From NCBI RefSeq assembly GCF_009905375.1, contig NC_133649.1, positions 240,110,198 to 240,174,197 of the forward strand: a DNA stretch of 64,000 nucleotides. The letters are read 5' to 3'. This document shows positions 11,530-21,200 of this stretch, one piece after another. This DNA is from Apium graveolens. Taxonomy: Eukaryota > Streptophyta > Magnoliopsida > Apiales > Apiaceae. Under the pieces are notes generated by a model, which saw nothing but the letters and a program-made list of their open reading frames with translations, was not told where the DNA came from and searched no databases. Position numbers and translations under genes: made by a program. Position 1 is the first letter of the stretch, and every line of letters begins with the position of its first letter.

Positions 11530-12040
11530 GCTTTGCTTAGGTGGTTGTTAATGGAATAATCAGAATCTTTTGTTAATCCCAACAAAAATTCATACTTGGA
11601 AACTTAACATATAGCTTTCTCCCTTCTAATCTTCGTAGGGAAATCCTTGGGCGTTCTACACATATTATCATAATCTTTGAATAGCTGAGGATGTTATCAA
11701 TAAATACAATTTATTTATCTAAGTACTCCTTATACACCATGTTCCTTAAATCCTTATAGACAGCTGATACACTTGTTACTCCATATATTATCACCAGAAC
11801 TTGTAATGATCATAACTCATTCTAATCGCAATCTTTGATATGTCCTCAGGCTGGATCTTAAGTCACTCCTCGAGAAATAACACACTCCTTAAATTAGGTC
11901 ACATAAGTAATCAGTTCTTAATAGGGTTTTCTTATTCTTATTCGTTGTTTTATTAAACTCCCGATAACTAGTACACAATCTCATAATTTCATCCCTCTTC
12001 TCCAATAACATCACTGGTGCACCCCAAGGGACTATATCTG
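11530..12040 (-). pseudogene. Gypsy reverse transcriptase/RNase H remnant with altered catalytic motif
   Basis: On the minus strand, fragments of the RT palm can be followed: MRLCTSYRE near 11960-11985, then MVYKEYLDK and IVFIDNILSYSK near 11690-11750, then SKYEFLLGL near 11580. The catalytic motif, normally FIDD in gypsy RT, reads FIDN. A trace of the RNase H end follows near 11500. Stops and deletions are frequent and much of RT, RNase H and the integrase core is missing. Between 11281 and 11500 I see only unreadable decayed pol. Confidence 0.65.
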
Positions 12041-12239
12041 GTATGCTCACTTCCCTTTTCAATAACTTTTATAATTATCGAACTAACTATTTCATTCCAC
12101 TGGCCTCCAGAGAGACTCTAGGGCATTTATTTTATTATTCAAACTTCTTCCAGCTTAGGTACTTTCTTCTTTGTATCTTTACACGTGATGGATCTACCTT
12201 ATATCCTTACCTTATTACTCCCTGCCTTACTACAAGACA

Positions 12240-12416
12240 AATAACCCGTTCCTAAAATCATATCGAACTCTTCTAGCTTGAAGGGTGTCAGATCAACTGC
12301 AACTACGTCCAAATTCTAAATGCTCGATTTCTTGGTCCTTTTGAAAGTTTTGCCTCTAGCTGTGCTGGATGTTGGTCTTTGGGATGTAGTATCTTGAGTA
12401 ACCATTTTACAACTCC
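12240..12416 (-). pseudogene. Trace of gypsy protease C-terminal edge
   Basis: The minus strand encodes DVVAVDLTPFKLEEFDMILG, the end of retroviral-type aspartic protease in gypsy elements. The DSGA active-site part is deleted: the frame passes almost directly from the gag zinc knuckle into this block. Confidence 0.65.
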
Positions 12417-13454
12417 TTACAATATTCCCAACCTTTCCACAATTGTAGCACGTAACTCCTGGATTTTCTGGATTGCATTCCAATGCATAATGACCCTTAT
12501 GACCACACTTGAAATATTACACATTTTTTTTGCATGAACCACTGTGTCTTCTGTCACAGGACTTGCAATCCACTGCTGACTTGATTGACTGGGCTGGAGT
12601 GGAAGCAACTGAAGTAGCACTAGACCTAGCCTGAGAGAAACTCTGTCTCCGGAATCTCTTACTCCTGTTTCGGCCAAACCGATTCTATAACTCCTGACTA
12701 GGTTCTCCCTGGTCTGTCCCGTCTATATCACCTTCATACTTCCTTTTCTTATCACTCTCTTCCTTAACAGCCAACTTCTGGTCACTTTCCATTACCAGAG
12801 CGGCCTGAACCACAGAGGAGTATGTCTTGAGTTGCAATGCCACAACTCCTATGTGAATTTCAGGCTTCAACCCTTGTTGAAACCGCCTTGCTTTCTGAAT
12901 CTCTATACTTACATACTCAGGAACTAATCGGGCCAATTCTGTAAACTTGGCCTCATACTCCAACACACTTCTTTCACCTTGTTTCAGTTCTAGAAACTCG
13001 ACTTCCAACTAATTCCTTAGACAATCAGGAAAATACTTCTCCAAGAATAATTCTGTAAATCTCGTCAAAGAAACAAGCCTTCTCATTCCAACGCACGAGT
13101 GGATTCCCACCAATAATTTGCTTCATTCTTAAGAAAGTAGCTCGCATAATCGGTCTTAAGATCATCACTTACTTGCATGAGGGTAAATGCCTTTTCCATT
13201 TCCTTAAGCAAATTTCTGGCAACAACATGATCCACTTCTCCCTTGAACTCTAGGGGCTTAATAGAATGAAAGGATTTAAAACTAGTAGTTTGGTTTAGCT
13301 CTCCTTGTTGATGTTGTTGCTGCTAAATCTGTTGGATTAACTACAACTGTTGTTGTTGCTGCTGGCGTAAGAAGTCTAGAATTTCGTTTATAACTGGGCC
13401 CTCCACCAAACTACTACTATTTTCTTTCGACTGGGTGGCTTTTTTGGGTGGCAT
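12417..13454 (-). pseudogene. Gypsy gag with zinc knuckle
   Basis: A minus-strand ATG at 13454 opens MPPKKATQSKEN, a Gln-rich stretch near codons 25-45, and then the retrotransposon gag core (KPLEFKGEVDH, WWES; later FLELKQGERSVLEYEAKF and PEIHIGVVALQ). The C-terminal part (12417-12677) holds CysCysHisCys zinc-knuckle residues in shifted frames. Two or three frameshifts and stops break it. Gag builds the particle and binds genomic RNA. The start is chosen because the gag N-terminus is recognisable and lies downstream of the conserved leader block at 14219-14300. Confidence 0.8.
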
Positions 13455-14158
13455 TTTCCTGAAATATAATAGGAAATTTATTCAAAAACATAACGAGAAT
13501 GTATAATAAAAATATCACCATTCAAACTGTGCACCTGTGTCAGGAAAATGCTGCCCAATCAAAGCACCCATGTCTTTATTCTTAGGATCCATTTATAAAA
13601 GATATCTAGATTAGCAACACTAGCAACAATATAAATGGTAATAGTAGCAGAATCAACAACAGCGCAGAAAACTGGAATATAAAGGTACTAAACATTATAG
13701 CATGCCCTCTCAATATAACAATTGAGCAACCTTCCAGCATCATTAAAAATACAACATTAACAAATTCCATATACCGCAAAGCTAGACGGGATATACTAGG
13801 CACCACCCAAAAAGGGTAAACTGGTAAGTCAAGTTAAACTTAAGAATCACAGATTTGGCTAACGCACTAATCTGAGTTTCAATCAACCATCCCTCCCAAG
13901 ACGATTTCTTATCTTTTATAATTGACCCATCTTCCACGAAGTTAACTTTTCTAAAACTGCAACCTTTAATATCGAATTATGAATCCTCTCTACCATTTTC
14001 ATTTCGGAAGTAACAACCCGATATAAAACTTCTATTCCTCCAGACAGTCAACTTTTGTTTACTTTCAATAACCAGGACTGTCTAATTACAAAAGCTACTA
14101 AACAATTCATTGCCTCGGGACTTCAAATGAAATTTCAAAGTCAAGGAATTAATGATAC

Positions 14159-14170
14159 GGGGGGGGGGGG
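14159..14170. repeat. Homopolymer of 12 G
   Basis: Twelve consecutive G residues in the gypsy leader. Such runs are prone to sequencing error, and a G-quartet is possible. Confidence 0.95.
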
Positions 14171-14263
14171 ACAAGAGAAGAAGACATAGGTATGACAGAG
14201 AGCAACCATACAAGTACATAAGATGGCCAGTCTTAGTATCGCATAGCTCACAACACATACATC

Positions 14264-14277
14264 GGTGGCGTCCCACC
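14264..14277 (-). other. Conserved leader stem-loop GGTGG-loop-CCACC
   Basis: Perfect 5-bp inverted repeat around a 4-base loop, kept in the same place relative to the shared leader block in another gypsy element (60409-60422). Position in the leader upstream of gag would suit a dimerisation or packaging site, which is inference. Confidence 0.5.
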
Positions 14278-14350
14278 AGACTCTTTGTAATACAGACAAA
14301 TAGTTAAATTATATGCATTGTTTTCCCCAGTCAACCGATAGAATCACCGA

Positions 14351-15051
14351 GGAAAGAAGACTCGCTTCTGATAGAAATTATGATTTAAAACTATTTTTAA
14401 TGAAAACAGATCATTTTTCCGAGTCGAAGGGCTTTCATTTCGCCTAAATCGGATAAACGGTTCAATTATTATTTGATAAATAAGAATAAATAAATTTATT
14501 ATTCAATATAATGAATTAGTAGAAATAATTGAACCTCAAAAATATTTTTAAATAGTTATTTAGGAAAAATCAGAATTAAACATGATTTTTCCATAATTTT
14601 GGGAATTAAAATGAATTTTATTATGAATAATTAAAAATAATTTGATTAATTATCAAAATAATTATCATTTTTAAATATTTAATAAATAATAAATAAATAA
14701 TTTTGATTTTTAGAAAATATTTCAGAATTATTTATAATATAAATTAATTAAATAATTAATTAATCAATTTATACAATAAATAAAACTGATTTTTATAAAT
14801 AATGAAATTAAAATTAAAATTAAAAATCCAGAAACAGTTGTCAGAATTTTTTTTATGACAAAACGGATCAAAACCGGGTTGAAAACCGGGTTCTGAAAAC
14901 ACAATCGGGTCGCCATGAACAACCTGACCCGCCGGAAAATTTTCAAAATCCGGTGACCGACTGTAACTCCGGAGATCACGATTTAGGCCAGAATCAGTAC
15001 CGTTTGTACTTGTTTTTGCATGGTTTCAAACCTAAAAAAGCACCCCAAACT
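14351..15051. other. Unassigned AT-rich stretch, probable LTR debris
   Basis: Poly-A/T-rich sequence from 14450 to 14830, then a GC-richer part (14870-15000) with phrases such as AACCGGGTT repeated twice and CCGGTGACCGACTGTAACTC. It resembles gypsy LTR sequence in composition but I could not match it to another LTR in the window. It ends at the integrase fragment of SIRE copy A. Confidence 0.35.
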
Positions 15052-15953
15052 TAGATGATTTCTCAAAGTTCTCTTGGACATATTTCCTAAAGTCTAAAGA
15101 TGAGGCTAGTGAAATAATTATCAATCACATAAGGCAAGTCAATAATCATCCTGATTTCAAAGTGAGAAGAATTTGGAGTGACAATGGAACTGAGTTCAAG
15201 AATTCTGTCATGAGAGCATTTTGTGAAGAAAATGGAATTTTGCATGAGTTTTCAGCAGCAAGAACTCCATAACAGAAAGAAGTAGTGGAAATGAAGAACA
15301 TATCACTTATTGAAGCTACCAGGATAATGCTTGAAGAATCTAAATTACCAACATATTTATGGGCTGGAGCTGTAAATACTGCATGCTACACTCGGAATAT
15401 TTCTCTGATTAATCAAGCAAAATGCATGACTCCCTATCAATTGTTCAAGAACAAGAAGCCAACTCTAAATTTTCTTCATGTCTTTGGTTGCAAATGTTAT
15501 ATCTTGAGAAATCAAACTGATCAGAATGGAAAGTTTGATGCTAAAGCAGATGAAGGAATTTTTGTTGGATATGCTATTGGTAAAGCATATAGAGTCTACA
15601 ATCTAAGAACCAACATTGTTGTGGAATCAATACATGTTGTGTTTGATGATAAAAAGATTGAAGGACTACAAGATGGAGACTACCATGAGAGCCTCAAATT
15701 TGACAATGTGGAGATGGTTAGTGATGAAAGTGATGATGAAAGTGATCAAGAAACAGTATCAAAGGATAATGCAGAAAATCTATTACCAATGAAGCACAAA
15801 ATTCAATATCTGTCGAGTTGCATAATACTTCATCCGTCGGGAGACAATCTGCCTTATCCGTCGAAAGGCAACTTGCTTCATCCGTCAGTACTCAAAATTC
15901 ACCATCCTTCGGGTTATCAAAAGGAGCTGGGAGTCAGGATAGATCACTTATAG
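15052..15953 (+). pseudogene. SIRE copy A: integrase, 5'-truncated
   Basis: The frame starts abruptly at DDFSKFSWTYFLKSKDEAS, which is internal to the copia integrase core, so gag, protease, the integrase zinc finger and the first catalytic Asp are missing. The second Asp is present in RIWSDNGTEF. The third catalytic position, normally GVVERKN, reads EVVEMKN after an in-frame TAA near 15270. The rest follows the copia order: NLP-TYLWAGAV, FHVFGCKCYILR, DEGIFVGYA, YNLRT. A frameshift around 15790-15950 separates it from the RT frame. Integrase inserts cDNA. The left junction abuts unrelated sequence, so the copy lost its 5' half by deletion or recombination. Confidence 0.88.
15818..15912 (+). 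repeat. ATCCGTCGA motif cluster in integrase-RT linker
   Basis: Four copies of ATCCGTCGG/A or a close variant (for example CTTCATCCGTCGGGAGAC) at about 25-bp spacing, in the Ser-rich linker between integrase and RT. Two reading frames are open here; the one leading into RT reads SSV at the motif. Confidence 0.8.
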
Positions 15954-17332
15954 AAAGCTCCCCTCTCTCAAATCAAAGATCCATTAACTCAGGGAGAGTT
16001 TTTAACAATCAAAACTCAATCACACATCAAGACAACAATGATGCCTCTTCATCTAGAGCTAATCTACCTCAACAAAGAAAATGGACAAAGAATCACCCCT
16101 TTGAGCTCATCATTGGTGATATATCTTCCAGAGTTCAAACAAGGAGGGCAACTCAAGAAGAATGTCTATACATCAGCTTTCTTTCAAAGGAAGAACCAAA
16201 GAAGGTAGAAGAAGCTTTGTTGGATCCTGATTGGATTTTAGTTATGCAGGAGGAGCTAAACCAATTTGAGAGGAATAAGGTATGGAAGCTGGTGCCCAAG
16301 CCTAGAGGAAAGAATCCAATTGACACCAAATGGGTATTCAGAAACAAGATGGATGAAAATGGCATAGTAGTCAGGAACAAAGCTAGATTGGTTGCTAAGG
16401 GCTATTACCAACAAGAAGGAATAGATTTTGATGAAAAATTTGCTCCTGTTGCAAGACTTAAAGCCATTACAATCTTCTTAGCCTATGCAGCCCATGCCAA
16501 TTTCAAGGTCCATCAAATGGATGTCAAAAGTGCCTTTCTGAATGGAGACTTGGAGGAGGAAGTCTATGTTAGTCAGCCTCCTGGTTTTGAAGATCCAAAT
16601 TTTCCAGAATATGTCTACTATCTTTTGAAAGCACTTTATGGATTGAAGCAAGCACCTAGAGCCTGGTATGACACTTTATCAAAGTTCCTTTTCGAAAATC
16701 ACTGCACAAGAGGTACTGTAGATAAAACTTTATTCTTTAGAAATGTTAATGGTTCTAGTATACTTGTTCAAATTTATGTAGATGACATTATTTTTTACTC
16801 TATAGATGAAAAACTTTGCAAAAAGTTTTCCAAATTGATGTAGAGTAAGTATGAAATGAGTATGATGGGAGAACTGACTTACTTTCTTTGTTTGCAAGTT
16901 AAGCAAGTTAGTGATGGAATATTTATTAGTCAAACTAAATACATTTATGATCTTTTAAAGAAGTTTGATCTAATGGATTGCACATCTACAAAAACTCCCA
17001 TGGCCACTGCAACTAAGCTTGAATTAAACACTACTGAAAAGTCTGTGGATATTTCAAGTTATAGGGACATGGTTAGCTCACTTCTGTACTTAACAGCTAG
17101 TAGGCCAGATATAATGTTTGCTACATGTTTGTGTGCTAGATTTCAGGCTGATCCTAGAGAATCTCACTTAGTAGCAATTAAGAGAATTTTCAGATATCTC
17201 AAGGGAACACCAAAACTTGGCATTTGGTACCCTAGAGATTCTGTTTTTGATCTAACTGGTTATTCAAATGCAGATTATGCAGGGTGTAAAATTGATAGAA
17301 AAAGTACAACAGGAACCTGTCAATTTCTATGA
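15954..17332 (+). pseudogene. SIRE copy A: reverse transcriptase
   Basis: Copia-type [17 protein letters not shown] linker end, [50 protein letters not shown], the [19 protein letters not shown] block and the catalytic YVDD at 16775-16786. Downstream GELTYFLCLQVKQ, GMVxSLLYLTASRPDI and DYAGCKIDRKSTTGTCQF complete the domain. In-frame stops at 16841-16843 (TAG, one change from CAG) and about 17330 (TGA, one change from GGA) and the frameshift before it mark a recently lost gene. RT copies genomic RNA into DNA. The lineage call (SIRE/Maximus) rests on the large ORF following RNase H. Confidence 0.9.
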
Positions 17333-17719
17333 AACAAGCTTGTGTCCTGGTTCAGTAAAAAGCAAAATTCAGTTTCTACCTCTACAGCTGAAGCTGAATA
17401 TATTGCTGCTGGCAGTTGCTGTGCACAGATTTTATGGATGAAAAATCAATTTCTAGACTATGGTCTGCAAGTTGAAAGGATTCCTTTTTTATGTGATAAC
17501 ACAAGTGCAATTGCCATCACTGAAAATCCAGTACAATATTCAAGGACAAAGCACATAGACATCAAGTACCACTTCATAAGGGAACATGTAATGAATGGTA
17601 CTGTGGAACTACATTTTGTTCCAAGTGAAAAGCAGCTTGCAAATATTTTTACCAAGCCACTGGATGAATCCACCTTCTCAAGGTTCGTAAGTGAGTTAGG
17701 TATGCTTAATTGTTCTTAA
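17333..17719 (+). pseudogene. SIRE copy A: RNase H and end of pol
   Basis: Open from 17342 to a TAA at 17717-17719. Copia RNase H landmarks: SWFSKKQNSVSTSTAEAEY (catalytic Glu), ILWMKN, CDNTSAI (Asp), RTKHIDIKYHFIRE and [13 protein letters not shown] end read as LANIFTKPL. It is in the same frame as RT except for the TGA. It removes RNA from the RNA:DNA hybrid. Confidence 0.9.
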
Positions 17720-17814
17720 ATCTTTTCAGATAATTTGCAGGTTGTTATGCATCCAGAAATTTAATTGATTTTTCAGTCTAAGATGGAATTTTGGCTAAGT
17801 CAAGATTTACATCT

Positions 17815-17854
17815 CGACGGATGATCTTTATCCATCGAGTTTGATCATCCGTCG
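17815..17854 (+). repeat. Perfect 12-bp inverted repeat of the CGACGGATGATC motif
   Basis: Arms CGACGGATGATC and GATCATCCGTCG flank a 16-base loop that itself contains a third copy (ATCCATCGAG). Copy B keeps it with one mismatch at 35281-35320. Confidence 0.9.
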
Positions 17855-17904
17855 GAATATTGCTTGTAAATAAAATCAATTATTTTTCTAGAATATTTTA
17901 TAAC

Positions 17905-17936
17905 TCGACGGATAACAGTTTATCCTCATCCGTCGA
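17905..17936 (+). repeat. Inverted repeat TCGACGGAT / ATCCGTCGA
   Basis: Nine-base perfect arms, 14-base loop. It is present also in copy B at about 35371-35404. Confidence 0.88.
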
Positions 17937-18120
17937 ATTGTCTTAATCTTAGCCGTTAATTTCCTGAACATTATCCATCGAGTATACTCACAGTTTGTAA
18001 GCATAACACGACGGATAATTGATGGAATTTTTACAGTTTATTTTTAAATGGCTATTTTAGGCAATTTTCATTGGTTACTTTATTTTATTTTATTATTTTT
18101 GACAGTTATTTTTGAGATAG

Positions 18121-18128
18121 TATAAAAG
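18121..18128 (+). promoter_or_regulatory. TATA box before ORF3 (copy A)
   Basis: TATAAAAG, a good plant TATA element, 120 bp upstream of the ORF3 ATG and followed by a CT-rich untranslated stretch. Its expected start site would give a 5' UTR of roughly 85-90 bases. Confidence 0.55.
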
Positions 18129-18240
18129 CTTATTTCATTTCCATTGCTTTTCTTTTATCATTCTCAAATTATCTGCTCTAAACTCTCTCCTTCTCAAAAG
18201 CAATTAGCATCTCTATCTCTGCAATTTTCACTCTCTAACA

Positions 18241-21200
18241 ATGGCACCAGTAGTCAAGATCATGTCATAAAATGGATACATCTATGAGAAGAACAGCTTC
18301 ACGGCTCTAGTAAACAAGGGGATTCAACATTCAAGTGACTACCACAAAATGTTGGATTTTGTGAAGAACTGCAAACTCAGCTATGCCATGCTAGAATCAC
18401 CCACCATCTTATGTGAGGTTGTTGAAGAGATGTGGACTACTGCTTCATACAACTCAACAGATAAGACCATCACACTCACCATTAAAGGTAAAGAATTCTG
18501 TATTAATAGTGATGTAATCAAAACATGTTTCAAGATTCCTGATAATATTGTGACCTCACCACACACAGACACTGATATAGTTAATATGCTTAATTCCATG
18601 AACTATGCTCTCTCTACTTCTAAGTTAAGTGACATTAGGAGATTGGGTCTTAGGAAGGAATGTAGTTTCATGTATGATGTAGTGACCAAGGTCTTTTCTG
18701 GTAAAATCAGTAATTTTGATTCTGTCAATATTTCCATCCTTAACATGCTTTACATGCTAGTTACAGATAAGTTCTTTAATTTCAGTTATCTTGTTTTGTT
18801 TGAGTTGGGATTTCAATTAGGAGAGTTAAATAAGAGGGGAAAAAATGTTTATTATGCTAGATTTTTCATGATGTTAGCTAACCACCTCTCTGAGGAAATT
18901 GTACTTGAGAACCCAAACAAAAAATTAGATTGTTGGGTTCAAGAGAGAAGAATTATTGCAGATTTGAACAGGGCAAATCACCATAGAGAAGTGCCACTCT
19001 TCTATTTCCATGTAATGGGAGCACCTCAGGTAAGTGAGGTAAGTTCATCTGTCCCTACTATTCCAACCTCACAAATTTCTTTGAATTCTAGTATAGCAAT
19101 GGCAACTGTGTCAATGACCCAACAGTTGCCTACCCAAGCTACTAAATCATCAAAAGTTTCAAAATCCAAATCAAAGAAAGCCCCCTCCGGTATCTCTCAA
19201 AAGATGCCAGTTGCAAAATCTACCAAAACCAAAGAGGGGAGTGTGAAGGTGGGTAAGGTAGGTGAGGGACAGGGTGACCATAAAAGAAACCCTAAGAATA
19301 AGGATGGAGAGTTGAGTGGTTCCCAGCCTAGCCACACTGCAGTGATTAATAAGGATAAAAGCTCATTTCTAGTTGCATCCTCCCAAAAGGATGTGGCTAT
19401 TGAACAAAGCTCTCAGCCAAGAGCACAGGCCAAGAGGGTCAGGGACACTAGCTCACCCCAAACTTATGCCAGAAAGAAGAAATCCAAAACCTTTGAGGAA
19501 GCACAGGGTTTACACACTGTGCAAACTGGTGCTAAAGACACAGTCACTGCACCTTCACAAATTCAGCTTGATGTGGCTCCAATAAATGTGGAGTCACAAC
19601 CAAAATCATTAGTTATAGAAGCACCTTAAACACCAAATTCTCCCATAAACTCTCTGGATATGTACATGATCAACACATCAATTCCTGATTCCCATTCTTT
19701 AACTTTATTGGGGAAGCCAAAATCTATTGCAAGTGAGCATCATCTTTTGGATGATTTGTTGGCTCACATGCCAATTCTTTCAGGAACTATTAAAACATCG
19801 GTGCCCAAACTCTCATCAATCAGCACAGAGTCCACAATTGTTTCAATTCCAAGTTCATTCATTTCTACTCTCTCGATGGATATTGCTCATCCGTCGAGTA
19901 GTGATTGTATCCCGACGGATAAGCTTAACAGCATTTATCCGTCGGATAGTCTGCTAACCTGATGGATATTCCTCATCCATCAGGTGTCTCTGCACAACTT
20001 TAAATTCCATCTATTATCTCTAGTGCAGAAGACTTAGTGGTTGTACAGTCACTCTTAGGATTGAGGGAAGAGAGTGTTATGAGTGAGAGTCTGGGTTTCT
20101 CCCAGGAAAAAGGAGAGAAAAAGAGTGCAAATATGCAATCCATTTCTTCAGGATTGGAAAAAGAGAGTGAGAGGAGTCCCACCTTAAATGGTGAAGGTGA
20201 GGGTGTGAGGGTGGGAAGCCAGGGTGAGACCCTGATGCAACAAAAGAGAGAACAAGAGAGAAATGCAGGTACAACAGCTATAAGGATGAATGTCATTGCT
20301 AGCGAGTTAATGAATGTCCAGGATGCAGACAGGGAGGGACTATCTCAGAAATCTCAAGCATGTTATAGATCCCACCTCCCTTGATGCTGAGGCATTTACT
20401 CACCTAGTTCCAGCTTATCAACTTCTAGCTGAACAGGGCAATGACAATGCAGACTGGATGCTCAATTTGGTGCATACCATGCAGTCAATGCTAAGAGCTA
20501 AGGATGCCATCACAGCTTTTCCCTCTACAGCTGGTGATGTTGATTATGAGACTGATGGATCAGCAGATTTCATTGGAAATGAAGATAGAGATAGTGAAGA
20601 AGAGCCATTGGACATAGGGGAGAAGTAGGTTCCAGTTCAAGATCAGGCATGCCATCATTGGCATTTTCAAAATATTGTGATGAACACTACTTCAAGAAAA
20701 CCCTGATCCAACTCATAAATCAGACAAACTCTGCTCTTCAAACCACTACAAATGCCAACACCAAGAAACTCCTTCAAGCACATCTTGCTTCTCTGCAACT
20801 ACAACAGATTCAAGGCTTCCAACATGCTGGAGATGTCAACACCATCAAGGGTGATATTGATGAGATGAAAAAGGCTAATTCTGGCAAGATGGACTCTAAG
20901 CTTCCAGAAGCCACAATGCTTGAAATCAAGAGAAAACTCAGGAAAAATTCTAATCTGGCCACAAAGATAGATGCTTTAGATACAAGAATGTCAGCTATGG
21001 AAGCATCTCTAACAGCCATTCATCTTCATCAAGCTCAATAAACAGACTTGCTTCAGAAACTGGTGGCTGCACAAACCTCCTCCTCTACTCAACTTGATGA
21101 TAACAAAAAGGGGGAGAAAGGACCAAGTGAGGGGGAGAAGCTTCAAATTTAAATCAGTAATGTAATTGTTCATATAATTGCTTTCACCAAGCCACCAGTA

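Larger units (their letters stand above)
13455..14350 (-). other. 5' leader of second gypsy element
   Basis: No coding sequence. The piece 14219-14300 is clearly similar to 60363-60445, the leader of the gypsy element at 55302-63792; both contain AAGATGGCCAGTCT and the stem-loop GGTGGCGTCCCACC. The 5' LTR and PBS that should follow on the right are not found. Confidence 0.6.
17720..18240 (+). promoter_or_regulatory. Spacer between RNase H and ORF3 with probable ORF3 promoter (copy A)
   Basis: Noncoding, 521 bp. It holds the CGACGGAT hairpins (17815-17854, 17905-17936), an AT-rich stretch, then TATAAAAG at 18121-18128 and a CT-rich leader ending CTCTAACAATGGC. Copy B has the same arrangement (35186-35707), with the TATA box 115 rather than 120 bp before the ATG. 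Confidence 0.6.

Noticed and set aside
15818..15912. Claim that the ATCCGTCGA motif is always read as HPS in coding regions
   Set aside because: In the linker of copy A two frames are open and the one leading to RT reads SSV, so a fixed peptide could not be supported.
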